Assembly (NCBI GenBank): GCA_964620915.1
Contig: CAZUKP010000006.1
Span: forward strand, 1 to 64,000
Direction of reading: 5' to 3'
Source: Hyphomicrobium_A sp964620915
GTDB taxonomy: Bacteria > Pseudomonadota > Alphaproteobacteria > Rhizobiales > Hyphomicrobiaceae
Length of the DNA: 64,000 nucleotides
Under the pieces are notes generated by a model. The model searched no databases, was not told the origin of the DNA, and worked only from the letters and a program-made list of their open reading frames with translations. Shown here one piece after another: positions 1-8,538 of the stretch; the stretch's first letter is position 1, and the number at the start of each line of letters is the position of its first letter. Position numbers and translations under genes: made by a program.

Positions 1-1119
1 GACTCCGCTGGTGGCTCGGCCAAGCAAGGACGAAAACGCGAGTACCAAGCCGTATTGCCGATCCGCGGCAAGATCCTCAACGTGGAACGTGCGCGCATCG
101 ACAAGATGCTCTCCTCTGAGCAAGTCACGAATATTATCGGTGCGCTCGGGACCGGCATTCGCGACGACTTCGATCTGTCGAAGCTGCGTTACCACAAGAT
201 CATCATCATGACGGATGCCGACGTCGACGGGGCGCACATTCGCACGCTGCTCTTGACGTTCTTTTATCGGCAGATGCCGGAATTGGTGGAGAAGGGGCAT
301 GTCTTCATTGCTCAGCCGCCCCTCTACAAGGTCTCGCGTGGAAAGTCAGAGACGTACCTGAAGGATGAGCCCGCGCTTCAGGACTACCTGATCGAGTCGG
401 GCCTCGAGGAGGCCGTTCTGGTCTCGGGTACGGGTGAAGAACGCGCAGGCCAAGATCTCAGAGGCATTGTCGATCAAGCGCGCGGAATCGTCGCTGTGAT
501 GGACGGGCTGCATACGCGCTATTCGCGCCTTGTGGTGGAGCAGGCGGCAATTGGCGGCGCCTTCGAGCCGGATCTCATGCGCTCGGCTGAGAAGGCCAAT
601 GGGATCGCCCACGAGATCGCCGGGCGTCTCGATTCCATCTCCGATGAGACCGAGATGGGCTGGGAGGGCCGCTATGGCAACGACGGCTTCTTCTTCAAGC
701 GTGAAGTGCGCGGCGTGACCGAGGTGCATGCGCTCGATCTGGCTCTGTTGGGCTCACTCGATGCGAGGCGTCTCAACGAACGCCATCAGCATCTGCATGA
801 GGTCTACGGCAAGCCTGCACGGCTTAGGCGCAGGACAGAGACGAAAGACGTATTTGGGCCGCGAACGCTTCTAGATGCCATCTATGAGGCCGGGCGCAAG
901 GGAGTCTCGCTACAGCGCTACAAGGGCTTGGGTGAGATGAACCCCGAGCAGCTCTGGGAGACCACGCTTGATCGCGAGGCGCGCACGCTCTTGCAGGTCA
1001 AGATCGGCGACTTGGCCGAGGCGGATGAGATTTTCTCAAAGCTGATGGGGGATGTCGTCGAGCCGCGCCGCGAGTTCATCCAGGAAAACGCGCTGACCGT
1101 CGCAAACCTCGACGTCTAA
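1..1119 (+). CDS. gyrB: DNA gyrase subunit B, C-terminal part (5' end outside window)
   Basis: This is the C-terminal part of the ATPase subunit of DNA gyrase, which introduces negative supercoils together with GyrA. The reading frame is open from the first base, so the start lies upstream of the window. It begins inside the TOPRIM domain (DSAGGSAKQGRKREYQA), followed by the metal-binding DxD motif in TDADVDGAHIRTLLL and the C-terminal GyrA-contact motif QRYKGLGEMNPEQLWETT. The stop codon is followed with no gap by the stop of the convergent metallopeptidase gene. The long region of about 170 residues between TOPRIM and the QRYKGLGEMN motif matches GyrB better than the shorter ParE. Family assignment is very secure. 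Confidence 0.97.
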   Translation, partial: DSAGGSAKQGRKREYQAVLPIRGKILNVERARIDKMLSSEQVTNIIGALGTGIRDDFDLSKLRYHKIIIMTDADVDGAHIRTLLLTFFYRQMPELVEKGHVFIAQPPLYKVSRGKSETYLKDEPALQDYLIESGLEEAVLVSGTGEERAGQDLRGIVDQARGIVAVMDGLHTRYSRLVVEQAAIGGAFEPDLMRSAEKANGIAHEIAGRLDSISDETEMGWEGRYGNDGFFFKREVRGVTEVHALDLALLGSLDARRLNERHQHLHEVYGKPARLRRRTETKDVFGPRTLLDAIYEAGRKGVSLQRYKGLGEMNPEQLWETTLDREARTLLQVKIGDLAEADEIFSKLMGDVVEPRREFIQENALTVANLDV

Positions 1120-1872
1120 TCAGCCAACGGCTGGGCCGTATTGATGCAGGTCCAGTCCATAGGTCTGCAACCAAAGCTTGGCTTGCTCCATCTGCGGCAT
1201 CGTGCGTACGACGAGGGCCCAAAACTTCGGCCCATGGTTCATCTGAGCAAGGTGGGCGACCTCGTGGGCTGCCACGTAGTCCAGAATATGCGGGGGCGCC
1301 AAGATGAGACGCCAGGAGAAGGAAAGTGCGCCTGCCGTTGAACAAGAGCCCCAACGCGTGGCTTGGTCGCGCACCGCAATTCGCTTTGGGGAAACCGACA
1401 GTTTTTTGGCGTGATGCATGACGCGGGCATCGAGATCGCGGCGCGCTTCTTCGAAAAGCCAATCACGCAAGCGGCGTGCGGCGTGCTCTACGCTGCCGCC
1501 AACATGTAGCTCGGCCAAGCCGGTGTCTGAGCGGTGCACGTGGACGACACCTTTGAGCTCACGCTTGCCTGTTAAGGTGATCCGGTGAAATTCACCGCGC
1601 AGCGGGAGCAGCGCCCCATCACAAAACGGCACGGGACGAGGCAGACTGTCGAGCCGTTCGCGCACCCAGTCAATGTTGCGATTGAGAAATGACCCCGCCT
1701 CGCCAAGGTCGCATTGCATGGGAAGCGTTACGATGACGGCCCGGCGTGTGCGGCTAACGCGCAGTGTCAGGCGGCGGGCTGCCGGGTGTCTGCGAACTTC
1801 GACTGGGCAACCGAGCTCCGCGATTTGCGGAGGTTTCAGAACGGCGCAGGTGCTGGTTCTGGTTCGCCGCAT
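1120..1872 (-). CDS. YgjP/SprT-like zinc metallopeptidase (DUF45)
   Basis: A 250-residue protein of the DUF45/YgjP family, cytoplasmic predicted zinc metallopeptidases related to M48 and SprT. The zinc motif HExxH is present (AAHEVAHLAQMNHG) with the family's downstream NHGPKFW. The upstream TRWGSCS segment is also typical. The frame stays open to 2073, but the ATG at 1872 is preceded by GAGGGA at good spacing, and conserved sequence starts just after it, so I chose that start. It converges on gyrB and the two stop codons abut. The in vivo substrate of this family is not established. Confidence 0.85.
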   Translation of the reverse strand: MRRTRTSTCAVLKPPQIAELGCPVEVRRHPAARRLTLRVSRTRRAVIVTLPMQCDLGEAGSFLNRNIDWVRERLDSLPRPVPFCDGALLPLRGEFHRITLTGKRELKGVVHVHRSDTGLAELHVGGSVEHAARRLRDWLFEEARRDLDARVMHHAKKLSVSPKRIAVRDQATRWGSCSTAGALSFSWRLILAPPHILDYVAAHEVAHLAQMNHGPKFWALVVRTMPQMEQAKLWLQTYGLDLHQYGPAVG

Positions 1873-2169
1873 TGATCCCTCGATTTGAATAGAGCCGCCA
1901 GGGTCAGATCCCTGTGATGAAGCCAATAAGCAACACTCCATGAGCTTGGACTCTTGCTTTGGGTAGAGCAATTCTACGTTCTTTTCCAGCTTCAACATCA
2001 ACCTTTGTGGACGTAGCTGCCACAGTGTTGCCTTGCCGCCGCGACTGCTTGACTCCGCCGACCGGTGGGGCAAAGGCCGGCCCTGGCCGCGCAGGTGCCA
2101 AGCATATTGATACGCGTTTTAGATTTGGCCCATTTCAGGGCGCAAAAGGACGACGATGCGGTTCGCGCT
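1873..2169. other. Intergenic region without recognisable gene
   Basis: About 300 bases between two minus-strand genes. Short frames exist on both strands but none has a ribosome binding site plus family-like sequence. It presumably holds the promoter of the metallopeptidase gene and the transcript end of sco. I see no clear terminator hairpin. Confidence 0.5.
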
Positions 2170-2784
2170 CTACAGTGTTTTGGCGATACGTGCCGCCATC
2201 TCGTCTGGCGTCGTGGTTGGCGAGAAGTGCGTGATGAACTCACCGTTTGCATCCATCAGGTACATGATGGACGTGTGATCCATCGTGTACGCTTGAGGGG
2301 CATCTTTGTCTTCGACCTTTTTGTAATAGACCCGATAGGCCTTGGCAGCGGCGGCCGTTTCCGCCGGTGTTCCGGTCAGACCGACAATTCGCGGGTTGAA
2401 GTTTGCGACAAACTCCGCAAGCCTTTCAGGTGTATCGCGCTGCGGGTCGACCGTTATGAAGATCGGCGTAATGCGTTCGGCCTTGGGCCCGAGTTTGTCG
2501 AGTGCCGCCGACACAAGCTGCATTGCCGCCGGGCAGATGTCGGGACACGATGTGAAGCCAAAAAAGATAAGCATCTCTTGGCCGCGATAGTCCTTGTCGG
2601 TGACGCGTTTGCCCGTGTGGTCAGTGAAAGTGAATGGGCCGCCGACGAGTGCCTTCCCACTTACTTGAGGGTGAGGGCCTGGCGGCGAGAATAGAGCGTG
2701 GCGCGCTTCTGGCAGTATGGCGACAGCTGCTATGGCGCCCAGGAAAAGCCCTGCCACAACAACTACGATCAATTTCGTGTTCAT
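2170..2784 (-). CDS. senC: SCO1/SenC/PrrC family copper chaperone
   Basis: A 204-residue Sco-family protein that delivers copper to the CuA centre of cytochrome c oxidase and may act as a thiol-disulfide reductase. One N-terminal membrane anchor (residues about 4-22) places the thioredoxin-like domain in the periplasm. The copper ligands are visible: the CxxxC pair in TSCPDICPA and a distal His in YTMDHTS. The ATG at 2784 has GAGAG upstream and starts directly at the membrane anchor, whereas the frame extension to 2928 adds unrelated sequence. It is divergent from regB. Rhodobacter keeps senC/prrC in the same neighbourhood as the Reg/Prr regulators, which supports a role in oxidase assembly under redox control. 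Confidence 0.93.
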   Translation of the reverse strand: MNTKLIVVVVAGLFLGAIAAVAILPEARHALFSPPGPHPQVSGKALVGGPFTFTDHTGKRVTDKDYRGQEMLIFFGFTSCPDICPAAMQLVSAALDKLGPKAERITPIFITVDPQRDTPERLAEFVANFNPRIVGLTGTPAETAAAAKAYRVYYKKVEDKDAPQAYTMDHTSIMYLMDANGEFITHFSPTTTPDEMAARIAKTL

Positions 2785-2980
2785 TTTTGCTCTCGTTCTT
2801 GGCCTGCCGTCGCAAGTACGCTTGTGTGCGCTGACCGGCAACTCCTGACCGGCGTGCCCCATTGTCGCTTCCGGCCCCAACCGTGACGCCGGGAAAGCGA
2901 TAGCAAACCAATTGCATGCCGAATTCACACGCTACACGGGCGTTGTGCTAACCTATTCAGGGATATGAGCTGTTCAAGGT

Positions 2981-4405
2981 TTGGTTGCGTTGCAAAGATT
3001 TCTCAGGTCGCGCCAGAGTACTGGCGTTTTTGATGATCCGGTCGACAGTCGACTTCGATTGTTCACAATCGTGCGGCTGCGTTGGATTGCTGTTCTCGGG
3101 CAGCTTGCTGCGATCGGCATCATTTATTTCGTGCTTGGCTTTTCGCTACCAATCGGAACGTGTCTTACTGTCATCGCGTTGTCGGCTTGGCTAAACGTCT
3201 TTCTGGCCATCAGCTATCCGTCCCGTCACCGGTTGAGCGTGTGGTTCGCCACGGCGTTGCTTGCCTATGACATCGTGCAGCTCGCCGCGTTGTTGTACCT
3301 CACCGGCGGTATCGACAATCCCTTCACGATGTTGATTGTCGCGCCCGTTACGGTGTCGGCCGCGACCTTGCCACTGCGCATTACCGTCGGGCTTGGCCTG
3401 CTGGCAATGGCGGCGGCAGGACTATTGGTCGTCAAGCATGAGCCACTGCCGTGGTTTGACGGAGTGAGCTTCGAGCTGCCCTTGATTTACCGGTTAGGTG
3501 CCTTTGCAGCAGTGTGCGCCTGCTCAACGTTTCTTGCTCTTTATGCTTGGCGGTTGACCAAAGAGGCCCGCCGTATGTCGGCTGCGCTGGCTGCGACGGA
3601 TCTGGTGCTTGCCCGCGAGCAGAAACTGCATGCGCTTGATGGTTTGGCGGCCGCGGCCGCGCACGAACTCGGGACGCCGCTATCCACCATTGCGGTGGTA
3701 ACCAAAGAGCTTGAGAACGAGGTCGGGCCGGATAGTCCCCTGCGCGACGACATCTCCCTGCTTAAGACGCAAGCTCTGCGCTGCCGTGAGATCCTGCAAA
3801 AGCTAACGCGCCATCCCGGCGAGCAGGATCCACTTTATGCGCGCGTGAGCATGCGTGCGATGCTTGAGGAGGCCGCCGCGCCCTATCGGACGGATAAGGT
3901 TGGAATTGCGATCACTGCTGGTCCGGCAGTTGATGGACCGGAAACGGCGCTGCCGGAGGTTGTGGCCGAAAGACGGCCTGGGCTCATCTACGGGCTTGGC
4001 AACATTATTGAGAATGCCACCGACTTTGCAGATTCGCAGGTGGAAGTTCACGCAATATGGGACGCGTCCGAAGTGATCGTGACAATTATCGACGACGGTC
4101 CCGGCTTCCCGCCCGAAATCATGGATAACGTCGGAGAGCCTTACGTCACAACACGGTCTGCTCTCGCCCAGCTTGGCGACGGTCCGCGAGATGAAGATTC
4201 CACAGGACTTGGGCTCGGTTTCTTTATCGCGAAGACGCTACTGGAACGCTCAGGCGCAATCGTAAATCTGGCAAACCGTCCTGACCCGGAAACGGGCGCC
4301 ATTGTTCGTGTGAACTGGCCGCGGGCCGCGTTTGAGGGCGATCCGGCGATTGCAGCTACAAATCTAGCGTTCAATTCCGGCTTTCGTCCCCTCGAAAGGC
4401 ATTAG
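2981..4405 (+). CDS. regB: Redox sensor histidine kinase RegB/PrrB/ActS
   Basis: A 474-residue membrane histidine kinase of the RegB family, which switches photosynthesis, respiration, carbon and nitrogen genes with redox state. Six predicted membrane segments lie in the first ~190 residues. The family's quinone-site motif GGxxNPF is at residues 109-115 (GGIDNPF). The H-box has the phosphoacceptor His at 228 (AHELGTPLSTIAVV), and the redox-active cysteine is at residue 268 within ALRCREIL. An ATPase domain with N, G1 (DDGPGFP) and G2 (GLGLGFFIAKTLL) boxes ends the protein. The start is TTG at 2981 with AAGG just upstream; no in-frame ATG lies near the N terminus. It is followed by its cognate regulator gene 177 bp downstream. 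Confidence 0.95.
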   Translation: MVALQRFLRSRQSTGVFDDPVDSRLRLFTIVRLRWIAVLGQLAAIGIIYFVLGFSLPIGTCLTVIALSAWLNVFLAISYPSRHRLSVWFATALLAYDIVQLAALLYLTGGIDNPFTMLIVAPVTVSAATLPLRITVGLGLLAMAAAGLLVVKHEPLPWFDGVSFELPLIYRLGAFAAVCACSTFLALYAWRLTKEARRMSAALAATDLVLAREQKLHALDGLAAAAAHELGTPLSTIAVVTKELENEVGPDSPLRDDISLLKTQALRCREILQKLTRHPGEQDPLYARVSMRAMLEEAAAPYRTDKVGIAITAGPAVDGPETALPEVVAERRPGLIYGLGNIIENATDFADSQVEVHAIWDASEVIVTIIDDGPGFPPEIMDNVGEPYVTTRSALAQLGDGPRDEDSTGLGLGFFIAKTLLERSGAIVNLANRPDPETGAIVRVNWPRAAFEGDPAIAATNLAFNSGFRPLERH

Positions 4406-4582
4406 GCAGCGTTGACAAACGAAGCATCTTTAAGCTGACAGCATGCGATCAAAGTGCCATTTTAGGCGGTCCGATCCCGAATTCCGGGAAATGTCATTCG
4501 AATTGTCAGGACCTATACTGGTCGGGGAGGCCTTGTGGAAGGACAGGATAAAACGATATATCCCGGCACCTCCGGAGGAAAA

Positions 4583-5152
4583 ATGAACACAACAGAAGAC
4601 CTCTCCTTTCGTGAAGACGAACTGCCCGAAGACCGTTCGTTGGTGATCGTCGATGATGATCGCCCGTTTTTGCAGCGGCTTGTTCGAGCGATGGAATCGC
4701 GCGGCTTTGAGGTCAGGGGCGGCCACTCGGTTGCCGAGGGAATTGAGCTGATACGGGCCAAAGCGCCGGCATTCGCGGTGGTCGATATGCGGCTTGAGGA
4801 CGGCAACGGTCTTGACGTCATTGCCGAACTCAATCGGATTAAGCCCGATGCGCGCGCAATTGTTCTGACGGGCTATGGAAATATTGCGACGGCCGTGACC
4901 GCCGTAAAGCTCGGGGCTGTCGACTATCTAGCCAAACCCGCTGACGCCGACGATGTGACGGACGCCCTGTTGGCACCATCGAATTCGAAAGCAGCGCCGC
5001 CCGAAAATCCCATGTCGGCAGACCGCGTGCGCTGGGAACATATTCAGCGCGTTTATGAGCTGTGCGGTCGCAATGTTTCGGAAACGGCGCGGCGTTTGAA
5101 TATGCATCGCCGGACCTTGCAACGCATCTTGGCCAAACGCGCGCCGAAATAA
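4583..5152 (+). CDS. regA: Redox response regulator RegA/PrrA/ActR
   Basis: A 189-residue response regulator, partner of RegB. The receiver domain has the acidic pair in VIVDDDRPF, the phosphoacceptor Asp at residue 68 (VVDMRLEDG), and the conserved Lys in YLAKPADADD. A proline-containing linker leads to a Fis-type helix-turn-helix (NVSETARRLNMHRRTLQRIL), which is almost invariant in this family. The ATG at 4583 has a near-perfect GGAGG at 4574-4578. The frame runs back to 4535, but that extension has no support. The preceding gap holds a small inverted repeat around TCCCGAATTCCGGGA, which might be regulatory. Confidence 0.95.
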   Translation: MNTTEDLSFREDELPEDRSLVIVDDDRPFLQRLVRAMESRGFEVRGGHSVAEGIELIRAKAPAFAVVDMRLEDGNGLDVIAELNRIKPDARAIVLTGYGNIATAVTAVKLGAVDYLAKPADADDVTDALLAPSNSKAAPPENPMSADRVRWEHIQRVYELCGRNVSETARRLNMHRRTLQRILAKRAPK

Positions 5153-5176
5153 TTGGTTCGGCTTGGATTTCCCGAG

Positions 5177-5668
5177 TCAGGAATTTTCAAGATTGGGATC
5201 GATGACGAGCTGCAGCGTCAGCGCGGCCGCGCGCGCAAACCGCAATGTCATTGACTTTCGGCGTGCGGGTGCCAGCCGGTGCTCGGGCGCTTCGCGTACG
5301 ATTTCACCGCCGTAGCGATCGGCAAGGATGATTCCAGTCTCCGCCGGGAGGATGTCCACCGGGAAGTCGGGGCCAACGGCAAAGAACAGCACGTCGCAGT
5401 ATTCCCGGTAGTCTGGCCATTTGCTGTCAGCACGTAGGTCTTCCACCCCCGATTTGACCTCGATAATCCAGATATCGCCGTTTGCGGACAGGCCGACCAC
5501 GTCCGCGCGCCGTCCATTGGGCAGAGGCAGTTCATAAAGGCTGGCAAACCCCAGGGCGCGCATGAGCCGACCCACGCCGCGGGAAACTTCGCGCGTCCGG
5601 GCGTCGCGGTTTGGCACCTCTGCCATAACGATGCCAGTTTCACCCGCTTTATCCTGTGATGCCGTCAT
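5177..5668 (-). CDS. mmcB: MmcB family DNA repair protein
   Basis: A protein of about 163 residues of the MmcB family (PF06319, formerly DUF1052). In Caulobacter, MmcB is an SOS/mutagenesis-linked cytoplasmic protein. The pattern resembles a PD-(D/E)xK nuclease core: RRADVVGL, then IWIIEVKSGVEDL with the E-x-K, followed by DSKWPDYREYCDVLFFAV. The start is uncertain. ATG 5668 has GGAG close upstream, while ATG 5698 has no ribosome binding site and ATG 5626 begins nearer to conserved sequence. It converges with regA and is divergent from the Lon-like gene. Confidence 0.85.
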   Translation of the reverse strand: MTASQDKAGETGIVMAEVPNRDARTREVSRGVGRLMRALGFASLYELPLPNGRRADVVGLSANGDIWIIEVKSGVEDLRADSKWPDYREYCDVLFFAVGPDFPVDILPAETGIILADRYGGEIVREAPEHRLAPARRKSMTLRFARAAALTLQLVIDPNLENS

Positions 5669-5818
5669 TTCTCCGCCACAAGTCTGGTAGGAGCGCATGA
5701 TGTGGGGGAAGCCACTTCATAATGCCCTAAACGGGCAAGCCAATCGAGCCTGCACGGGTCTGCTCGAGACCGAACGTGTTGTTCTGGCAAACTGATGTCG
5801 AGGCGGGGGCCTTAGCCG

Positions 5819-7585
5819 ATGTTCTTTAGGCGAGCGAACAAAAAAGACAAGCAAAACAAGGAGATCTCCGAGCCGGAGGTCGCATCGGAGCCGACGCCGG
5901 CGAATGAGGCGGCGGCGGGTGAGGCTGCGGAGGCGCCTTCGGCTGAGCCGGGGGCATCGGAGACTCGCGTGGACCCAAGCAAGCTGGGATTCGAGACAAC
6001 CGCCGAACTGGAGCCTTCTGCGAGCCCAATCGGCCAAAGGCGGGCGCTCGAGGCGCTCGACTTTGGCATTGGTATGAAGGGTGAAGGCTACAACATCCGT
6101 GTGGTGGGGCCTGCGGGATCTGGCCGGCGGAGAGCGGCCCACTCAAGGTTGGAGGCAGCCGCGCAAGAGGCAGTGTCTCCCTCCGATTGGGTCTACGTCA
6201 GATCTTTCGATGCGGCCGGTGGTTTCCGTGCGCTGAAATTTCCCTCAGGCGAGGCGAAGCGGTTCTGCGAGATTTTCTCCGATGCAATAGACCAACTCGC
6301 GGACGCGCTGCCGGCTGCTTTTGGGGCGGACGACTACGAAATACGGCGAAGTGCGATCGAGGAGGAGTACCGATTCGCCCGCGAAGATGCTCTCGAAGCA
6401 CTGAGACGACGGGTTGAGGAGCAAAACATTGCGATCCTTCGCACACCAGCGGGCATTGCCGTAGCGCCCATTCTCGAAGGCAAGGTGGTCAGCATCGATG
6501 TCTTCAACTCGGTTCCCGCGGCATTGCGCAAAGAGGTGGAAGCCAAGATCGCGACCGTTGAGGCGGAGGTCGAAGCTATTCTGCAGGAGGCGCCAGCAGC
6601 AGAGAAAGCGCGGCGCGAGCGGCTTCTGGAGCTCAACGAAAAGGTTGCGGGGCGGCAGGTGCGTGCTGTGATCGATGAATTCAAGGAGCAGTTCGCGAAG
6701 GTCGAGGGCGTCTCAAGCTACCTCAGCGCGGTTGCGCGCGACCTCGTTCGCAATGCCGGCCTCTTCCTCAAAGCGAGCGGACGCGTGCAGGAAAGCGTCA
6801 TGGTTCCCATTTCGACGGCGGGCGATTTGCGTTTCACCCGCTATCGCGCTCATGTCATGGCGGCCCACAGCAGCACGGACGGTGTGCCCATCGTGCACGA
6901 GTCGAACCCGACTTACGCGAATTTGTTTGGGCGCATTGAATGCAGTCCCGCTGACAGCGGCCAAGCGCCGCAAATCGTTCGCATCAAGCCTGGCGCTCTG
7001 CATCGCGCCAACGGAGGGTTCCTTCTGCTTGATGCCCGTGCGCTTATCGCGGCACCTGACGTCGCCCGCGCATTCCGCCATGCACTGGAGGAAGGAGAGA
7101 TCCGCTTTGACCCTCCAGCCGATCCAATCGGCCCTCTAGGTGGAGAAATTCCAGACCTGGAGCCCATACCGCTCAAGGTGAAGGTCGTGGTGTTTGGTGA
7201 CGAGCAAGCCCATCGCGAACTCGCTACCATCGATCCTGGGCTTCAGCGCCTCTTCAAGGTGGAGGCGATGTTTGAGAACGCAATCGAGCGTTCCAGTGAA
7301 ACCGTGGCGCAATATGCGCGGCTGATCGCCGGTCTGGTAAAACAGCATGGCTTGAAACCGCTCGATGCGGGGGGCGTTGCCATGCTGATCGATCAGGCGG
7401 CAGAGCAAGCGGGCGGCAATGGCCACCTTTCCCTCTCGGTCGCCTATCTTGCCGATATCTGTCGTGAGGCCGATCATTGGGCAGGCACAGCGGGACGCGC
7501 GGTAACGTCTGTCGCGGACGTTGAGCGGGTGCTGCAAGAACGCAAAGATCGATTGGGCGAGCCCGCTGACCGGAGCGCAGCATGA
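5819..7585 (+). CDS. Lon-like AAA+ protein (AAA_32/LonB type) lacking the protease domain
   Basis: 588 residues. After a charged, Glu/Ala-rich N-terminal region of about 50 residues comes the Lon-related AAA_32 architecture. A P-loop-like GPAGSGRR lies at 97-104, then a long helical insertion (about 190-300), then the family signature GALHRANGGFLLLDARAL with the Walker B-like stretch, and a C-terminal helical LID. In full-length family members the S16 Ser-Lys protease domain follows the segment matching VERVLQERKDRL. Here the protein stops 11 residues later. The stop overlaps the next start (ATGA), so this looks designed rather than broken. The P-loop has Arg where the canonical Lys would be, and Arg instead of Ser/Thr after it, so ATP hydrolysis is uncertain. 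First gene of the channel locus; function unknown. Confidence 0.85.
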   Translation: MFFRRANKKDKQNKEISEPEVASEPTPANEAAAGEAAEAPSAEPGASETRVDPSKLGFETTAELEPSASPIGQRRALEALDFGIGMKGEGYNIRVVGPAGSGRRRAAHSRLEAAAQEAVSPSDWVYVRSFDAAGGFRALKFPSGEAKRFCEIFSDAIDQLADALPAAFGADDYEIRRSAIEEEYRFAREDALEALRRRVEEQNIAILRTPAGIAVAPILEGKVVSIDVFNSVPAALRKEVEAKIATVEAEVEAILQEAPAAEKARRERLLELNEKVAGRQVRAVIDEFKEQFAKVEGVSSYLSAVARDLVRNAGLFLKASGRVQESVMVPISTAGDLRFTRYRAHVMAAHSSTDGVPIVHESNPTYANLFGRIECSPADSGQAPQIVRIKPGALHRANGGFLLLDARALIAAPDVARAFRHALEEGEIRFDPPADPIGPLGGEIPDLEPIPLKVKVVVFGDEQAHRELATIDPGLQRLFKVEAMFENAIERSSETVAQYARLIAGLVKQHGLKPLDAGGVAMLIDQAAEQAGGNGHLSLSVAYLADICREADHWAGTAGRAVTSVADVERVLQERKDRLGEPADRSAA

Positions 7586-8448
7586 TCGCTCACGTTGCCG
7601 AAGCTGCTGAGGACAGAGGGCGCGTCGTCCTGTGGCTTGGCGCCTCGGCCCAGGCAAGCGCGACAGCGATCGACGCAGCAATGTTCTTGGCGAGCGCCTA
7701 TCAGTCTGAGGTCGAGAGTCTGTTCGTTGAAGATCGGCAATTGTTCGATCTCAAGAGTTTCCCCTTTGCGCGCGTTATTTCTTCATACGAAGAGGGTTGG
7801 CGAGACCTTCCTACGGCCGACCTTGATCGAGAGATTCATTTTATTGGTGCAGCCCTGCAGCGCAGGATCGCGAACATGGCAGACCGCCGTTCGATCGCAT
7901 GGCGCGGCCGGGTTGTGCGTGACGATCCCCTGGCGGCACTCGCAATGGCCTGTTCGGAACGCGGGCCCTGGAACATGGTTGCCATTGGGGAGCCGTTCGG
8001 TGTCGGCAAGGAGGCGCAATTGCGCGAGCTTTTTGCCACGGTCACTGGGACGACCGGCGTTGTCATTGCCGGACCGATGGCACACCGAATTGAAGGGCCT
8101 ATCGTTGCTGCTGTCGAGGAGGTCGAACGCCTCGGCCCGATGCTCAAATCCACAGAGCGGCTCAAAGAGGCAAGCGGTGCCAGAGTTATACTGCTGCTTG
8201 TAGGCGAGCATGTGGGCGACCTGGCATGGTTGGAAGGCGAAGCGCGACTGATGTTGGGTGATAACGCCGACGTTACGTTGGATAGCGTTTTGGTGAAAAA
8301 GGGCGATTCGAGCGCCGTGGCAGGGGCGTTGCGCCGTCACAAGGCCGGGTTCGCACTGGCAAAATATGGCGGCCTGGTCTTGCCGGCGGAGGGCAGTCTG
8401 CGTCCGCTGTCAGCTGGGCTTGAATGTCCCCTGTTGATTGTACGCTGA
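7582..8448 (+). CDS. Tandem universal-stress-protein-like protein
   Basis: A 288-residue soluble protein that I assign to the Usp fold by pattern, not by a decisive motif. Residues 1-155 look like one Usp unit: a beta strand RVVLWLGAS, helix TAIDAAMFLASAY, and then VESLFVEDRQLFDLKSFPFA, which is typical of Usp-like proteins. Residues 165-288 look like a second unit, beginning GPIVAAVEEV and ending with ECPLLIVR, the usual last strand of Usp domains. The canonical ATP-binding GxxG(x9)G(S/T) is not evident. The ATG overlaps the stop of the Lon-like gene by four bases, implying translational coupling. Its role beside an ion-channel receptor is unknown. Confidence 0.6.
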   Translation: MIAHVAEAAEDRGRVVLWLGASAQASATAIDAAMFLASAYQSEVESLFVEDRQLFDLKSFPFARVISSYEEGWRDLPTADLDREIHFIGAALQRRIANMADRRSIAWRGRVVRDDPLAALAMACSERGPWNMVAIGEPFGVGKEAQLRELFATVTGTTGVVIAGPMAHRIEGPIVAAVEEVERLGPMLKSTERLKEASGARVILLLVGEHVGDLAWLEGEARLMLGDNADVTLDSVLVKKGDSSAVAGALRRHKAGFALAKYGGLVLPAEGSLRPLSAGLECPLLIVR

Positions 8449-8538
8449 AAGCACGCCGCGCATAGCTGACGGCGCCCGCAATAATGTTATGACCAGCGAA
8501 ACAGGCCACCGCCTGACCTTCAAGCAGGGGGGAAGGGA

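Noticed and set aside
1873..2073. N-terminal extension of the DUF45 metallopeptidase
   Set aside because: The extra 67 residues are not family-like and the internal ATG at 1872 has a good ribosome binding site.
7560..7600. Frameshift joining the Lon-like gene to a missing protease domain
   Set aside because: The following 288-codon gene has no S16 Ser-Lys dyad or Lon-like sequence in any frame I read, so a simple frameshift does not restore a protease.
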